A DNA stretch of 28,951 bases from CAYYAQ01 sp964469555 (GTDB lineage: Bacteria; Planctomycetota; UBA1135; UBA2386). Both the position numbers and the translations under genes were made by a program. The stretch covers positions 1-28,951 of the forward strand of contig CAYYAQ010000061.1 of the NCBI GenBank assembly GCA_964469555.1, read 5' to 3'. Of the stretch, positions 1 through 10,159 are shown piece after piece (the stretch's first letter is position 1; the number at the start of each line of letters is the position of its first letter). Below the pieces are notes generated by a model that did no database searches, was not told where the DNA came from, and saw nothing but the letters and a program-made list of their open reading frames with translations.

Positions 1-302
1 ATAGCGATGCCACCGTTGCTGACGATCTTGCCCGCGATGCTGCACGGGCCCAGAACCTTGATGTAGAGCGGTTTTTTGCCTGTCGCGAACACCGTCACGC
101 CAGCGGGAATGCTGAGCGACGTGAACTGCAGGCGGGCTTTGGTGTCCGTGTTGATCGTGACGTCAAACGTCGGACTGAACATGCCGTCGACTCCGTTGCC
201 GAACGCGTCTGCGACCAAGATTGCCTGGGCCGACACGCCACCGGCGAGAACCGTGGCGATCAAGACTCCGAGGAATCCCTTTCGCGTGGCGAGATCGTGC
301 AT
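1..302 (-). CDS. Secreted protein, N-terminal part only (runs off left edge)
   Basis: The frame is open on the minus strand to the window edge, so the C-terminus is missing. From the ATG at 302 the protein begins with a short polar stretch containing Arg-Lys, then a hydrophobic core and a small-residue end (GGVSAQ), which is a typical export signal. An in-frame ATG at 341 would add 13 polar residues; neither start has a clear ribosome binding site. The visible mature part has alternating hydrophobic residues and a segment reading IPAGVTVFATGKKPL. That pattern is familiar from the start of secreted proteins that continue into beta-strand-rich or beta-helix folds. The function is not recognisable from this fragment. 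Confidence 0.7.
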   Translation of the reverse strand, partial: MHDLATRKGFLGVLIATVLAGGVSAQAILVADAFGNGVDGMFSPTFDVTINTDTKARLQFTSLSIPAGVTVFATGKKPLYIKVLGPCSIAGKIVSNGGIA

Positions 303-622
303 CGTGTGGTCGAGGGTCTTCAAGAGCGGTGTGTCCGACATCCTAGCCGGGAATCCGGACCGGGTGGAGCAGGCGACTTCTCTTCCCACTCGAAACCACG
401 CCGGCAGTTATGTTGCACCGTCATGGCTGCCGAGGTCGAACTGAAGGTCGGAGAGGGCTGGATCAGCGGCTACCTCGCCGTCTTGCTCGGGCTGGCGGCT
501 CTCGGCGGCGATCTGCGAAGTCGCTCCCGTGCTGTCGGGGTCGTCCTCGGGTTGGCCGTCCCGATCGAGCATCCCGCCACGATACCAACGATGCATCGTT
601 CGAGCCGACGGCATTCCGTACA
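303..622. other. Gene-poor interval
   Basis: This interval lies upstream of the partial secreted gene and past the hairpin after the metalloprotease gene. Open frames exist on both strands, but none has a ribosome binding site, signal peptide or recognisable domain. It presumably holds the promoter of the leftmost gene; I see no clear -35/-10 pair. Confidence 0.5.
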
Positions 623-660
623 CGACAGCGCCCGCCGGATCACTTCGGCGGGCGCTGTCG
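623..660. terminator. Perfect 15-bp stem-loop past the metalloprotease gene
   Basis: Positions 623-637 (CGACAGCGCCCGCCG) are exactly complementary to 646-660, with the 8-nt loop GATCACTT. The structure begins 22 nt past the metalloprotease stop on the minus strand. No T-run follows on either strand, so it is not a textbook intrinsic terminator. It may protect the 3' end or terminate weakly. Confidence 0.65.
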
Positions 661-682
661 CAAACAGGTCGGGGACCGTCGG

Positions 683-3403
683 CTACTTCTTGCCGATCTT
701 GCCCGCGCCCGCATTTCCGAGCACGAGGCCGAATGGCAACGTGGGCTCGTCGATGACGTGCTGGTTGTAGAACTTCAGCCCGAGCAGGCTGAGGTTGTTC
801 GGGATCGGCAGGGTGTGGGTGAACGATCCTGCCGCGGTCGTCGAGAACCCGAGGATCACTTCACCCGAGGCGAACAGCTTGCAACCCACCGCGCCGAACG
901 ACCCGAGGTCCCACGGCAGCGAGACCGTGCCCCAGGCGGTGTCCGAGAAACCGATGAGGAACAACGCCATCGCGTTGTTGCGCGCGGAGGACACGTGGAC
1001 CTTGAAGCTCGAGTTGAGCTCCGGGACACCCGTGTTCGAGAGGATCGGGATCGCCCCGGTGTTGGTCGCACAGTTGACCTTCCACGCCCACGCTTGGGTG
1101 ATGAAGCCGTTCGGCGCGGGGCCATTCCACGAGGTGCTGCTCGGAGAGTGCCAGAAGTGCGACACCTTGGTCCCGGACACGGCGATCGGGAACTTCATCT
1201 GGCCGCTCACCGAGGTGTACGACAAGAAGAACTTCTTGCCCGCTGCGACGACCAGCGGCGTCGTGAAGGTCGTCTTGTACCACCCCTGCGTCGAGCCGAT
1301 GGTCATCGTGCCGGTCTTGACCGGAGCACCGGTCGGCTTGCCGGTGCTGTCGGCCCAGTAGATCTGCGTGTTGAAGGTGATACTCCCGGAACCGAGGCGC
1401 TGCGTGAACAGTTCGAACCCGGAGATGACCCGCTGTCCTCTCGTCGCGGCGACGGCGAGGGCGAAGATGTTCGAGTTCTGGGTCATGCTGCTGTTCGCCG
1501 TGGTGTTCGGGTTGGCCGAGCCACAGGCGCTGCTTGACTTCCCGGTGCCCGGGCACCCCTTGCCGTAGGTCGAGTAGGAGCCAGCGTTCGGGTTGGTCTT
1601 CTTCGGGTACGGGAGTGTCCGCTTCAACGCGGCCCTCTCGAGGTCGTAGTAGTTCGGCGTGCCGTTGTTCAGGTTGCCGTCGTCGTCATCGAGGATGAAG
1701 ACTTCGCGGACCGCGTTCGGCTGGTTCTTCGCGTCGGCCACGATCGAAGCGATCACGATCTTCTCCGCGATGATAATGCCCGGGGCGGAGCCGTGAGTGG
1801 CGATCAAGTTCTCGCGCACGTCCCAGTTGAATCCCATGAAGGTCTCGCCCTGCTGGTGGACACCGCCACCGGCCGGGTACTTGCGCGTGTTGAGAGCGGT
1901 GCGGACGAAGCCACCGTTCTTCCGGAAGTTCGGTCCCACGATCGGCTGTCCTGACCGGTAGGTGCAGAGCGTGTCGCCCCAACCCTCGGACAGGCCGTCG
2001 ACCTGGGTGAGTCCACCGAACGCGTGGTCTGCGCCGTGGCCCCACTCGTGCTGCACGACCGTCTCGTAGGCGGTCATGTTGCACGTGCTGCTCTCGTTGT
2101 AGAAGTTGATCGTGAAGTTCGTGTAGTAGGCGTTGCAGCTCGACGGGATGTTGACCCGCGGATTCATGGTCGACAGCGTGTTCATCTGCGTTGTCGATCC
2201 GGGGAGCAGGCCGCGGAACCAGACGTTGCAGTCGTCGGTGAACCAGTACGTCGTCGTCTGGGACCGATTGAGCTGACTCATCGTGGACGTGCCGAACTGG
2301 ATCGTGCCGGGGGTGCCGGGCGTGATGGACTTCGAGGCAATCATCTGGGTGCCTGTCTGTGTGCGGACGCGCTTGGAGTGGCGACCGGTCAGCGTCGCGG
2401 ACACGGTGACGGCGGTGGTGCCGGAGTTCGCGATCGAGAACTTGCCTGCCGCATTGGTGTACGCAGAGCCGGAGCTGCTGGTGACCAGGAGGTTTGGAAT
2501 TGGCTTGTTCACCAAGGCGTCGAGCGGGTTGTGACCCAAGTTGACCCATCCCATGACCGTTCCGGTCAGCGCAGCCATCGGGGCGCCAGCCGCGGAAGTC
2601 TTCGCGACGGGTGCGAGCTTCTCTGCCTTGCGCGCCGGCTCGGTCCGGAAGACGTGGACGCCACCGTTCAGGGTGTTACAGGATTCTTTATGACCTCCAC
2701 CACAGCCACAAGAGAACACCTCGTTCTTGAACTGCACGACCTTGCCGGTGGTTGCATCGACGTAGACCTTGCCGACCTGGACGCTGCCCGCGGCGCGTTC
2801 GTCGATCTGCACTTCCCATGCGAGAGTCGCGGTCGTCCGGACCTTCCCTTCGGTGTTCGCCCAGATCACGAGGCGCGGGGCTTCGCCCTTGGCCTTCGCG
2901 GCCTGGCCGAGGATCTTGTCCTCCGCGATCGCCTTCGCGGCGATGGCGGCGAGTGCCGGCTTCAAGCTGAACCCGGCGGGAATTTTTACCGCTTGCGAGC
3001 CGAACATCGTCACGACACCGATGTCGTTGATGCGGACATCGGCGCGACCGCTGATGACGGAAAGACCCTTGTACTCCTGGTCGTAGACGAGGATGTAGAC
3101 CTTGTTCACCTTGACCCCGATGGTCTCGACGAAGTTTGATTCGCCGCGACCCAACAGGTCAGCGAAGCGGTTCAAGAGGGCTTTCGATTCGGTGCGGGCC
3201 GCTTCGAGAGACGCGACGGCGCCACCGAGGCGCAGGCCGGGTCCGTAGATCGCGTTTGGCGTTCCCGTGGTCTCGCTCCATTCGACCGTCCATCCCGGTC
3301 CTTGGGTGGATTGGAAGTCGCGCCAAGTGTTTGCTGGCTCGACTGCTTGTGAGGCGGCGCTCGCGGTGAATAGTAGGACGAGAGCTAGAGAGCTGACTTT
3401 CAT
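683..3403 (-). CDS. Secreted zinc metalloprotease, HExxH gluzincin-type
   Basis: A 906-residue protein starting at ATG 3403, chosen because it gives a clean signal peptide (MKVSSLALVLLFTASAASQ) with AGGA about 6 nt upstream; a start at 3472 would add a polar extension. Residues about 20-250 resemble an FTP/PepSY-like propeptide, with a pattern like LAWEVQI followed by VYVDATTGKVV. Residues about 275-345 look like a carboxypeptidase-regulatory beta-sandwich. The active site is HEWGH at 452-456, with GLSEGWGD supplying a likely third zinc ligand, E473. This matches the fungalysin/thermolysin pattern, so an extracellular protease made as a zymogen is likely. The end contains LPIPNNLSLLGLKFYNQ, the C-terminal module shared with other proteins in this window. 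The exact peptidase family is not certain. Confidence 0.85.
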   Translation of the reverse strand: MKVSSLALVLLFTASAASQAVEPANTWRDFQSTQGPGWTVEWSETTGTPNAIYGPGLRLGGAVASLEAARTESKALLNRFADLLGRGESNFVETIGVKVNKVYILVYDQEYKGLSVISGRADVRINDIGVVTMFGSQAVKIPAGFSLKPALAAIAAKAIAEDKILGQAAKAKGEAPRLVIWANTEGKVRTTATLAWEVQIDERAAGSVQVGKVYVDATTGKVVQFKNEVFSCGCGGGHKESCNTLNGGVHVFRTEPARKAEKLAPVAKTSAAGAPMAALTGTVMGWVNLGHNPLDALVNKPIPNLLVTSSSGSAYTNAAGKFSIANSGTTAVTVSATLTGRHSKRVRTQTGTQMIASKSITPGTPGTIQFGTSTMSQLNRSQTTTYWFTDDCNVWFRGLLPGSTTQMNTLSTMNPRVNIPSSCNAYYTNFTINFYNESSTCNMTAYETVVQHEWGHGADHAFGGLTQVDGLSEGWGDTLCTYRSGQPIVGPNFRKNGGFVRTALNTRKYPAGGGVHQQGETFMGFNWDVRENLIATHGSAPGIIIAEKIVIASIVADAKNQPNAVREVFILDDDDGNLNNGTPNYYDLERAALKRTLPYPKKTNPNAGSYSTYGKGCPGTGKSSSACGSANPNTTANSSMTQNSNIFALAVAATRGQRVISGFELFTQRLGSGSITFNTQIYWADSTGKPTGAPVKTGTMTIGSTQGWYKTTFTTPLVVAAGKKFFLSYTSVSGQMKFPIAVSGTKVSHFWHSPSSTSWNGPAPNGFITQAWAWKVNCATNTGAIPILSNTGVPELNSSFKVHVSSARNNAMALFLIGFSDTAWGTVSLPWDLGSFGAVGCKLFASGEVILGFSTTAAGSFTHTLPIPNNLSLLGLKFYNQHVIDEPTLPFGLVLGNAGAGKIGKK

Positions 3404-3597
3404 AGTGTTCCTGAGTCGTGATCTAGAGAAGAGAGGAGGAGGATGGTGAGTGGGGCAGATCTTGGCATCCATGGTTGCGTCAGCGGGGTGGAGAGGCGGC
3501 GTTTTCTCAGAAATAGCGCCGGGAGTACTTGCTGAGCGATCGTTTGCGGTCCCTGTTTGCCGAATCTTGATAACCTCTGACCGAATTTATTCTCCAC

Positions 3598-3615
3598 ACT
3601 CGATGTTCGTCGAGT
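3598..3615. repeat. Inverted repeat upstream of the metalloprotease
   Basis: ACTCGA (3598-3603) and TCGAGT (3610-3615) flank a 6-nt spacer in a locally AT-richer stretch between the hypothetical gene and the metalloprotease. It could be an operator or a weak hairpin after the hypothetical gene. Its length is compatible with chance. Confidence 0.3.
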
Positions 3616-3654
3616 CGTGACCGACCGGTCGAGGGCCGCGTTGCCGCGCCAGGC

Positions 3655-3888
3655 TTATCCGGTCTCACGCTCGTCCGACAGCTTTTGCAATGTGCCGCGG
3701 TAGCTCGACCACGAACTCTCTTCCGCCATCGTGTCTTCGTACCAACCCTGCGGGCCGGGTTTGTTCCCGCTCGGAGGTGGGCGGAATTCAGGATAGGTGA
3801 TGCGTGCTTCGTCGAGTTTCTTCTGCAAGGCCTCGCGACTCTCGTCGAGGAGATCGTCATGGGCGTCGTCGAACCGATCCCAGATCAT
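3655..3888 (-). CDS. Small hypothetical protein divergent from lexA
   Basis: A 77-residue frame from ATG 3888. It is hydrophilic and acidic, with an N-terminal helix-like stretch rich in Asp, Glu and Lys (DDLLDESREALQKKLDEA) and a Pro/Gly-rich middle. There is no signal peptide or membrane segment. An alternative TTG start at 3954 would add 22 basic residues. No ribosome binding site is visible at either start, and I do not recognise the family. Support comes mainly from the protein-like composition and from its position: it is transcribed away from lexA and shares the palindrome-rich intergenic region, so it may be co-regulated with the SOS operon. It could be spurious. Confidence 0.4.
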   Translation of the reverse strand: MIWDRFDDAHDDLLDESREALQKKLDEARITYPEFRPPPSGNKPGPQGWYEDTMAEESSWSSYRGTLQKLSDERETG

Positions 3889-3970
3889 GATCGTGGGGTT
3901 AGTCGTTTTCGTCGGACGCGCCAACCACGCAGGACCGTACCCGGACCGACGCAAGTTGAAGTAGAAGCAG

Positions 3971-3986
3971 CGAAAGCATGCTTTCG
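3971..3986. promoter_or_regulatory. 16-bp perfect palindrome upstream of lexA
   Basis: CGAAAGCATGCTTTCG reads identically on both strands. It ends 11 bp before the predicted lexA -35 box and lies in the divergent intergenic region. A binding site for LexA or another dimeric regulator is possible. Confidence 0.5.
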
Positions 3987-3996
3987 AAGAGCTTCG
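3985..3996. promoter_or_regulatory. 5-2-5 inverted repeat next to the lexA -35 box
   Basis: CGAAG-AG-CTTCG overlaps the preceding palindrome by 2 bp and ends 1 bp before the TTGACA box. It has the same 5-2-5 geometry as the repeat inside the lexA promoter but a different arm sequence. Confidence 0.4.
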
Positions 3997-3997
3997 C

Positions 3998-4027
3998 TTG
4001 ACAAGGTAGACATTTGTCTGCTAACGT
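3998..4027 (+). promoter_or_regulatory. lexA operon promoter
   Basis: TTGACA at 3998-4003 matches the sigma70 -35 consensus exactly. TAACGT at 4022-4027 is a passable -10 box at 18-bp spacing. Transcription would begin about 4033-4036, only a few bases before the lexA ATG at 4038. The mRNA would then be leaderless or nearly so, consistent with no ribosome binding site being visible. Confidence 0.6.
4008..4019. promoter_or_regulatory. Putative LexA operator (SOS box)
   Basis: AGACATTTGTCT is a perfect inverted repeat (AGACA-TT-TGTCT) lying wholly between the -35 and -10 boxes of lexA. That is where a repressor would block RNA polymerase. LexA proteins usually repress their own genes, so this is the best operator candidate. 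It differs from the E. coli (CTGT-N8-ACAG) and Gram-positive (CGAAC-N4-GTTCG) boxes. Confidence 0.6.
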
Positions 4028-4037
4028 CGCCCGGCCC

Positions 4038-4685
4038 ATGACGCCGCCACCTTACACCCCCGAAGGCGACACCCGCGAGAAGGTCTACCGCTTCGTGCGC
4101 GAGCAACTCGAGTCGGGGCGGTCGCCGACGCTGCGGGAGGTACAGGCGGCGTTCGGCTTCCGGGCGGTGGAGACCGTGCGGCAACACCTGTCGCGTCTCG
4201 TGGACGAAGGGCGTCTCGGCAAGAACCACGGCGCGCGCGGTTACTGCCTGCCCGATCACGAGCGGGTAGCCCTTCTGGCCAGGAGAATGGTGATGGTTCC
4301 GTTGCTCGGTCGGGTGCCGGCGGGTGGGCTCGAGGAGGCGATCGAAGATCGAGAGTGGAGCATCCCCGCCCAACTTCCGTCTCGGGGTGCGCGGGAGGAT
4401 CAACTCTTTGCCCTGCGCGTCGAAGGCGAGAGCATGAAGAACGCGGGGATCTTGCCTGGCGACATCGTGATCGTGCATGCGCAGCCGACGGCGCGTTCCG
4501 GCGAGATCGTCGTGGCGATGGTCGGCGACGAGGCGACGGTCAAGACCCTTCGGCGCACCGGTCGCCGCATCGAACTGCACCCGGAGAATCCGCGCTTCAA
4601 ACCGATCTTGCCGCCGACCTCGGAAGGGGGGCGCGAGTTCCGCATCCTCGGTCGCGTCGTCGAAGTGCGGCGTCACCTCCCATGA
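4038..4685 (+). CDS. lexA: LexA repressor, first gene of the mutasome operon
   Basis: A 215-residue SOS repressor and self-cleaving peptidase. Residues about 10-65 form the N-terminal winged helix (TLREVQAAFGFRAVETVRQH). The cleavage site is Ala95-Gly96 in GRVPAGG. The catalytic Ser132 lies in GESM and the general-base Lys169 in EATVKTL, so RecA-stimulated autocleavage should be intact. ATG 4038 is preferred over an upstream TTG at 4014, which would lie inside the operator. The TGA overlaps the next gene's ATG (ATGA, 4682-4685), implying translational coupling. Known lexA-imuA-imuB-dnaE2 cassettes have the same order. Expected role: represses this operon until DNA damage. Confidence 0.95.
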   Translation: MTPPPYTPEGDTREKVYRFVREQLESGRSPTLREVQAAFGFRAVETVRQHLSRLVDEGRLGKNHGARGYCLPDHERVALLARRMVMVPLLGRVPAGGLEEAIEDREWSIPAQLPSRGAREDQLFALRVEGESMKNAGILPGDIVIVHAQPTARSGEIVVAMVGDEATVKTLRRTGRRIELHPENPRFKPILPPTSEGGREFRILGRVVEVRRHLP

Positions 4686-5347
4686 CCGAAGCAACGGGAC
4701 TGTCGCCGAGTCTGCCGATGACCATGAAGGGTGTCATCGTCGCCGCGCACATGCATCCGGTCGTACGGCGCTCCGGCTGGCACCTCGACAACCTCGCCGG
4801 GAGGTTGGTGGAGTTGTCCGGCAACGCGGACACGGCGGCGCTGACCCTCGTCGCCGGTGTATTGCTCGAGACCCAACAACGCGGTGAGTCCGCGGCGTGG
4901 ATCACGGCGGTGGATTCGCTCTTCTACCCGCCGGATCTCGCGATGGCGGGGATCGATCTGTCGGCGCTTCCGGTCATCCGCGTCAAGAAGGGCATGCAGG
5001 CGGCGCGGGCCGCGGACGCGTTGCTCCGTTCCGGAGGCTTTGGCACGATCGTGATGGACCTCGGGAACCAGGCTTCGATGTCCCTGTCGGTGCAGACGCG
5101 GTTGGCCGGACTGACGCGGCGCCACGACGTCGCGCTGCTCGCGTTGACCCGGCGGGTGCGCGACTGCTCCAAGGGATCAGGGCGCAGCGGTTCGCTCGGC
5201 TCCATGGTATCCCTGTGGGGAGAGAGTCGGAGGGAGCGCACCGCGCGGGACCGGTTCGCCTGCGAACTGCGGGTGCGGAAGGATAAACAGGGTGGTGGGG
5301 AGTGGCGACATCTGGAGTTCTGTCGTGGACCGGACGGCTTGTGTTGA
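4682..5347 (+). CDS. imuA: ImuA-like RecA-fold mutasome protein
   Basis: A 221-residue protein starting at the ATG of an ATGA overlap with lexA. It has the RecA/SulA-like layout of ImuA. An AWITAVDSLFYPPDLAMAG segment resembles the RecA-family strand with acidic residues, followed by a GFGTIVMDLG Walker-B-like strand and a late ALLALTRRVRD segment. Where a P-loop is expected there is LVELSGNADTAALTL, so the GxxGxGKT signature is lost and ATP binding is doubtful. ImuA proteins accompany ImuB and DnaE2 in SOS mutagenesis. The identification rests mainly on position plus this fold pattern, since ImuA sequences vary widely. The end overlaps imuB by 23 nt. Confidence 0.8.
   Translation: MTEATGLSPSLPMTMKGVIVAAHMHPVVRRSGWHLDNLAGRLVELSGNADTAALTLVAGVLLETQQRGESAAWITAVDSLFYPPDLAMAGIDLSALPVIRVKKGMQAARAADALLRSGGFGTIVMDLGNQASMSLSVQTRLAGLTRRHDVALLALTRRVRDCSKGSGRSGSLGSMVSLWGESRRERTARDRFACELRVRKDKQGGGEWRHLEFCRGPDGLC
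5314..5317 (+). promoter_or_regulatory. Ribosome binding site deciding the imuB start
   Basis: GGAG sits 7 nt before GTG 5325, inside the end of imuA. A longer frame from GTG 5292 has no such site and would add residues not typical of the family. Confidence 0.6.
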
Positions 5348-6881
5348 CGTACCTGCGTTGCCCTTGCAGATGCTGTTGCGGAGGATGTCGTCGGGAGGCG
5401 AGGATTGGCGGAGCCAGCCCGTCGCCGTCGTCGATCGTGACAAGCCGAACGGCGTTCTGCTCTGGGTGAACGAGGCCGCGCGCCGCAGTCGCATCCTCCC
5501 TGGGATGCGCTACGCGGCGGCGCTGTCCCTCGAGTCGGACCTGCGCGCGGGCGTTGTGTCGGACGAAGAGATCGAGGAAGCGGTGGCGGAGTTGACCGGA
5601 CGGCTGTGGCACTTCTCGCCGCAGGTCGAACCATCTGTTGCTTCTGGGAATGGTGACCCAGGCGTGTTCTGGCTCGACGCCTCCGGCATCTTGCCCCTCT
5701 ACCGGTCGTTCGAGGAGTGGGGGACGTGCATCCGGCGCGAACTCGAAGACGCGGCGTTCGTCTCGACCGTGGCCGTGGGGTTCACGCGCTTCGGCAGCTA
5801 CGCCGCCGCGCGGGCTTGTGGTCGGGGGCGCGTGCGTGCCCGTGTCGCGGGAAAGAGAGGAGGTCGAGGCGGTGCGGGCGTCATCGTGTTCGATTCCCGT
5901 GTCGAGGAAGCGGCGCAAGTCAGCGCGGTGCCGATCGACCGTCTCGGCTTCCTGCCGAAGCTGCGCGACACGCTCCTTGAGCTGGGTGTCGAGCGGTTGG
6001 GGCAGTTCCTCGATTTGCCAGCGGTCGGCATCCGGCGGCGTTTCGGCAAGGACGCCCACGACTTGCACGCCCTCGCCCGCAGCGATGCCGTCGCGAACCT
6101 GATTCCGGTGCCGCTTTCCGAGCCCCTCGACCGGTCGCTGTTGTTCGATCGGCCCGAGGCGGATCTCGCCCGGTTGCTCGCCGGGATCGCGTCGTTGCTC
6201 GCGCCCCTGTTGCAGATCCTCGAACGGCGGCAGCACGCGGTGCGGCGGGTGCACATTCGCCTGGTCCTCGACGACAACAGTTCGGTCGACGAGGAACTCG
6301 ATCCCGCCGAGGCGACCCTCGACGAGTCGCAGTTGCTCAACCTCATCGAACTCCGTCTGGCCGGGGTGGCGCTGTCGGCTGGCGTCAACGAGATTCACCT
6401 CGACGTGACCGGCGTGGCGAAGACCGTGCGTCAGCGCGACCTGTTCGCTGCTCCGCCCCGCGATCTCGCCGCGGCGCAGCGGGCCCTCGCGCGAATCCGC
6501 GCCGAGTTCGGCGAGGCGTCGGTGGTGCAGGCCTACTTGCAGGAGGGCCACCTACCGGAGGCGCGTTTCGGCTTCGCCACGTTCGGTCGTCTCGAAGTGC
6601 CGGATCCTACGAGTGTCGATGCGCGCACGATGATCCGCCGCTGCTTCTCGTCGCCGATCCCCTTGCCGATGCGTTCGAAGTACGAACCCGACGGCTGGAT
6701 CCTCGACTTCGCCGACGGCCCGGTCGAAGAGGTCCTCGGCCCCTACGTCATCCACGGTGGTTGGTGGCTGCGCGAGGTCCGCCGCGACTACTACTACGCC
6801 CGCACCCGCAACGGTCGTTGGCTCTGGCTCTACCACGACCGCCGCCGCCGCCGCTGGTTCCTGCAGGGAGAGGTGGAATGA
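5325..6881 (+). CDS. imuB: ImuB, inactive Y-family polymerase-like mutasome adaptor
   Basis: A 518-residue protein from GTG 5325, giving the family-like N-terminus MDRTACVDVPALPLQ. The first Y-family aspartate is present (D8), but the usual Asp-Glu pair is replaced by D118-A119 in FWLDASG, so polymerase activity is unlikely. This agrees with ImuB proteins studied elsewhere, which act as a hub between the clamp, ImuA and DnaE2. A beta-clamp-binding motif QRDLF is at residues 370-374, after the little-finger region. The C-terminal segment (about 410-518) is Arg- and Trp-rich, ending near RRRRRWFLQGEVE. The gene overlaps imuA and is followed 3 nt later by dnaE2, so all are one transcript. Confidence 0.92.
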   Translation: MDRTACVDVPALPLQMLLRRMSSGGEDWRSQPVAVVDRDKPNGVLLWVNEAARRSRILPGMRYAAALSLESDLRAGVVSDEEIEEAVAELTGRLWHFSPQVEPSVASGNGDPGVFWLDASGILPLYRSFEEWGTCIRRELEDAAFVSTVAVGFTRFGSYAAARACGRGRVRARVAGKRGGRGGAGVIVFDSRVEEAAQVSAVPIDRLGFLPKLRDTLLELGVERLGQFLDLPAVGIRRRFGKDAHDLHALARSDAVANLIPVPLSEPLDRSLLFDRPEADLARLLAGIASLLAPLLQILERRQHAVRRVHIRLVLDDNSSVDEELDPAEATLDESQLLNLIELRLAGVALSAGVNEIHLDVTGVAKTVRQRDLFAAPPRDLAAAQRALARIRAEFGEASVVQAYLQEGHLPEARFGFATFGRLEVPDPTSVDARTMIRRCFSSPIPLPMRSKYEPDGWILDFADGPVEEVLGPYVIHGGWWLREVRRDYYYARTRNGRWLWLYHDRRRRRWFLQGEVE

Positions 6882-6884
6882 CGG

Positions 6885-9980
<3,096 letters not shown>

Positions 9981-10159
9981 CTCGCGGGAGACAGAGCTAG
10001 AACCGCATGAGCAACGCTTCCGCCAACGCAGTGCAGTCGCGTGCGCGACCCGACGGCCCGGATCCCGACGCTGCTCCACATCTTGGTCGGCCTTTCTAGC
10101 TTCTCGATGGCTCGCCGCCAGCAGATCGGTCGACAAAGGTCGGTGGCAACGCAAGCGCG
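9981..10159. other. Convergent gap between dnaE2 and the ELWxxDGT gene
   Basis: AGCTAGAA (9995-10002) and TTCTAGCT (10094-10101) form a widely spaced inverted repeat. No T-rich hairpin, RNA gene or convincing coding frame is visible; a 30-codon frame from ATG 10008 is not supported. Confidence 0.35.

Noticed and set aside
408..623. 71-codon minus-strand frame after the metalloprotease gene
   Set aside because: Its 5' end lies in the perfect hairpin, it has no ribosome binding site, and no domain or signal is visible.
2024..3139. 371-codon plus-strand frame
   Set aside because: Antisense of the metalloprotease gene, which has a signal peptide and a zinc motif; the plus translation lacks protein-like features.
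5889..5900. GTTCGATTCCCG, resembling the T-arm of a tRNA
   Set aside because: It lies inside the imuB coding frame and no acceptor stem or anticodon arm can be formed around it.
9995..10101. AGCTAGAA/TTCTAGCT inverted repeat around a 30-codon frame, considered as a mini mobile element
   Set aside because: Only 8 bp, no flanking target duplication and no transposase; compatible with chance.
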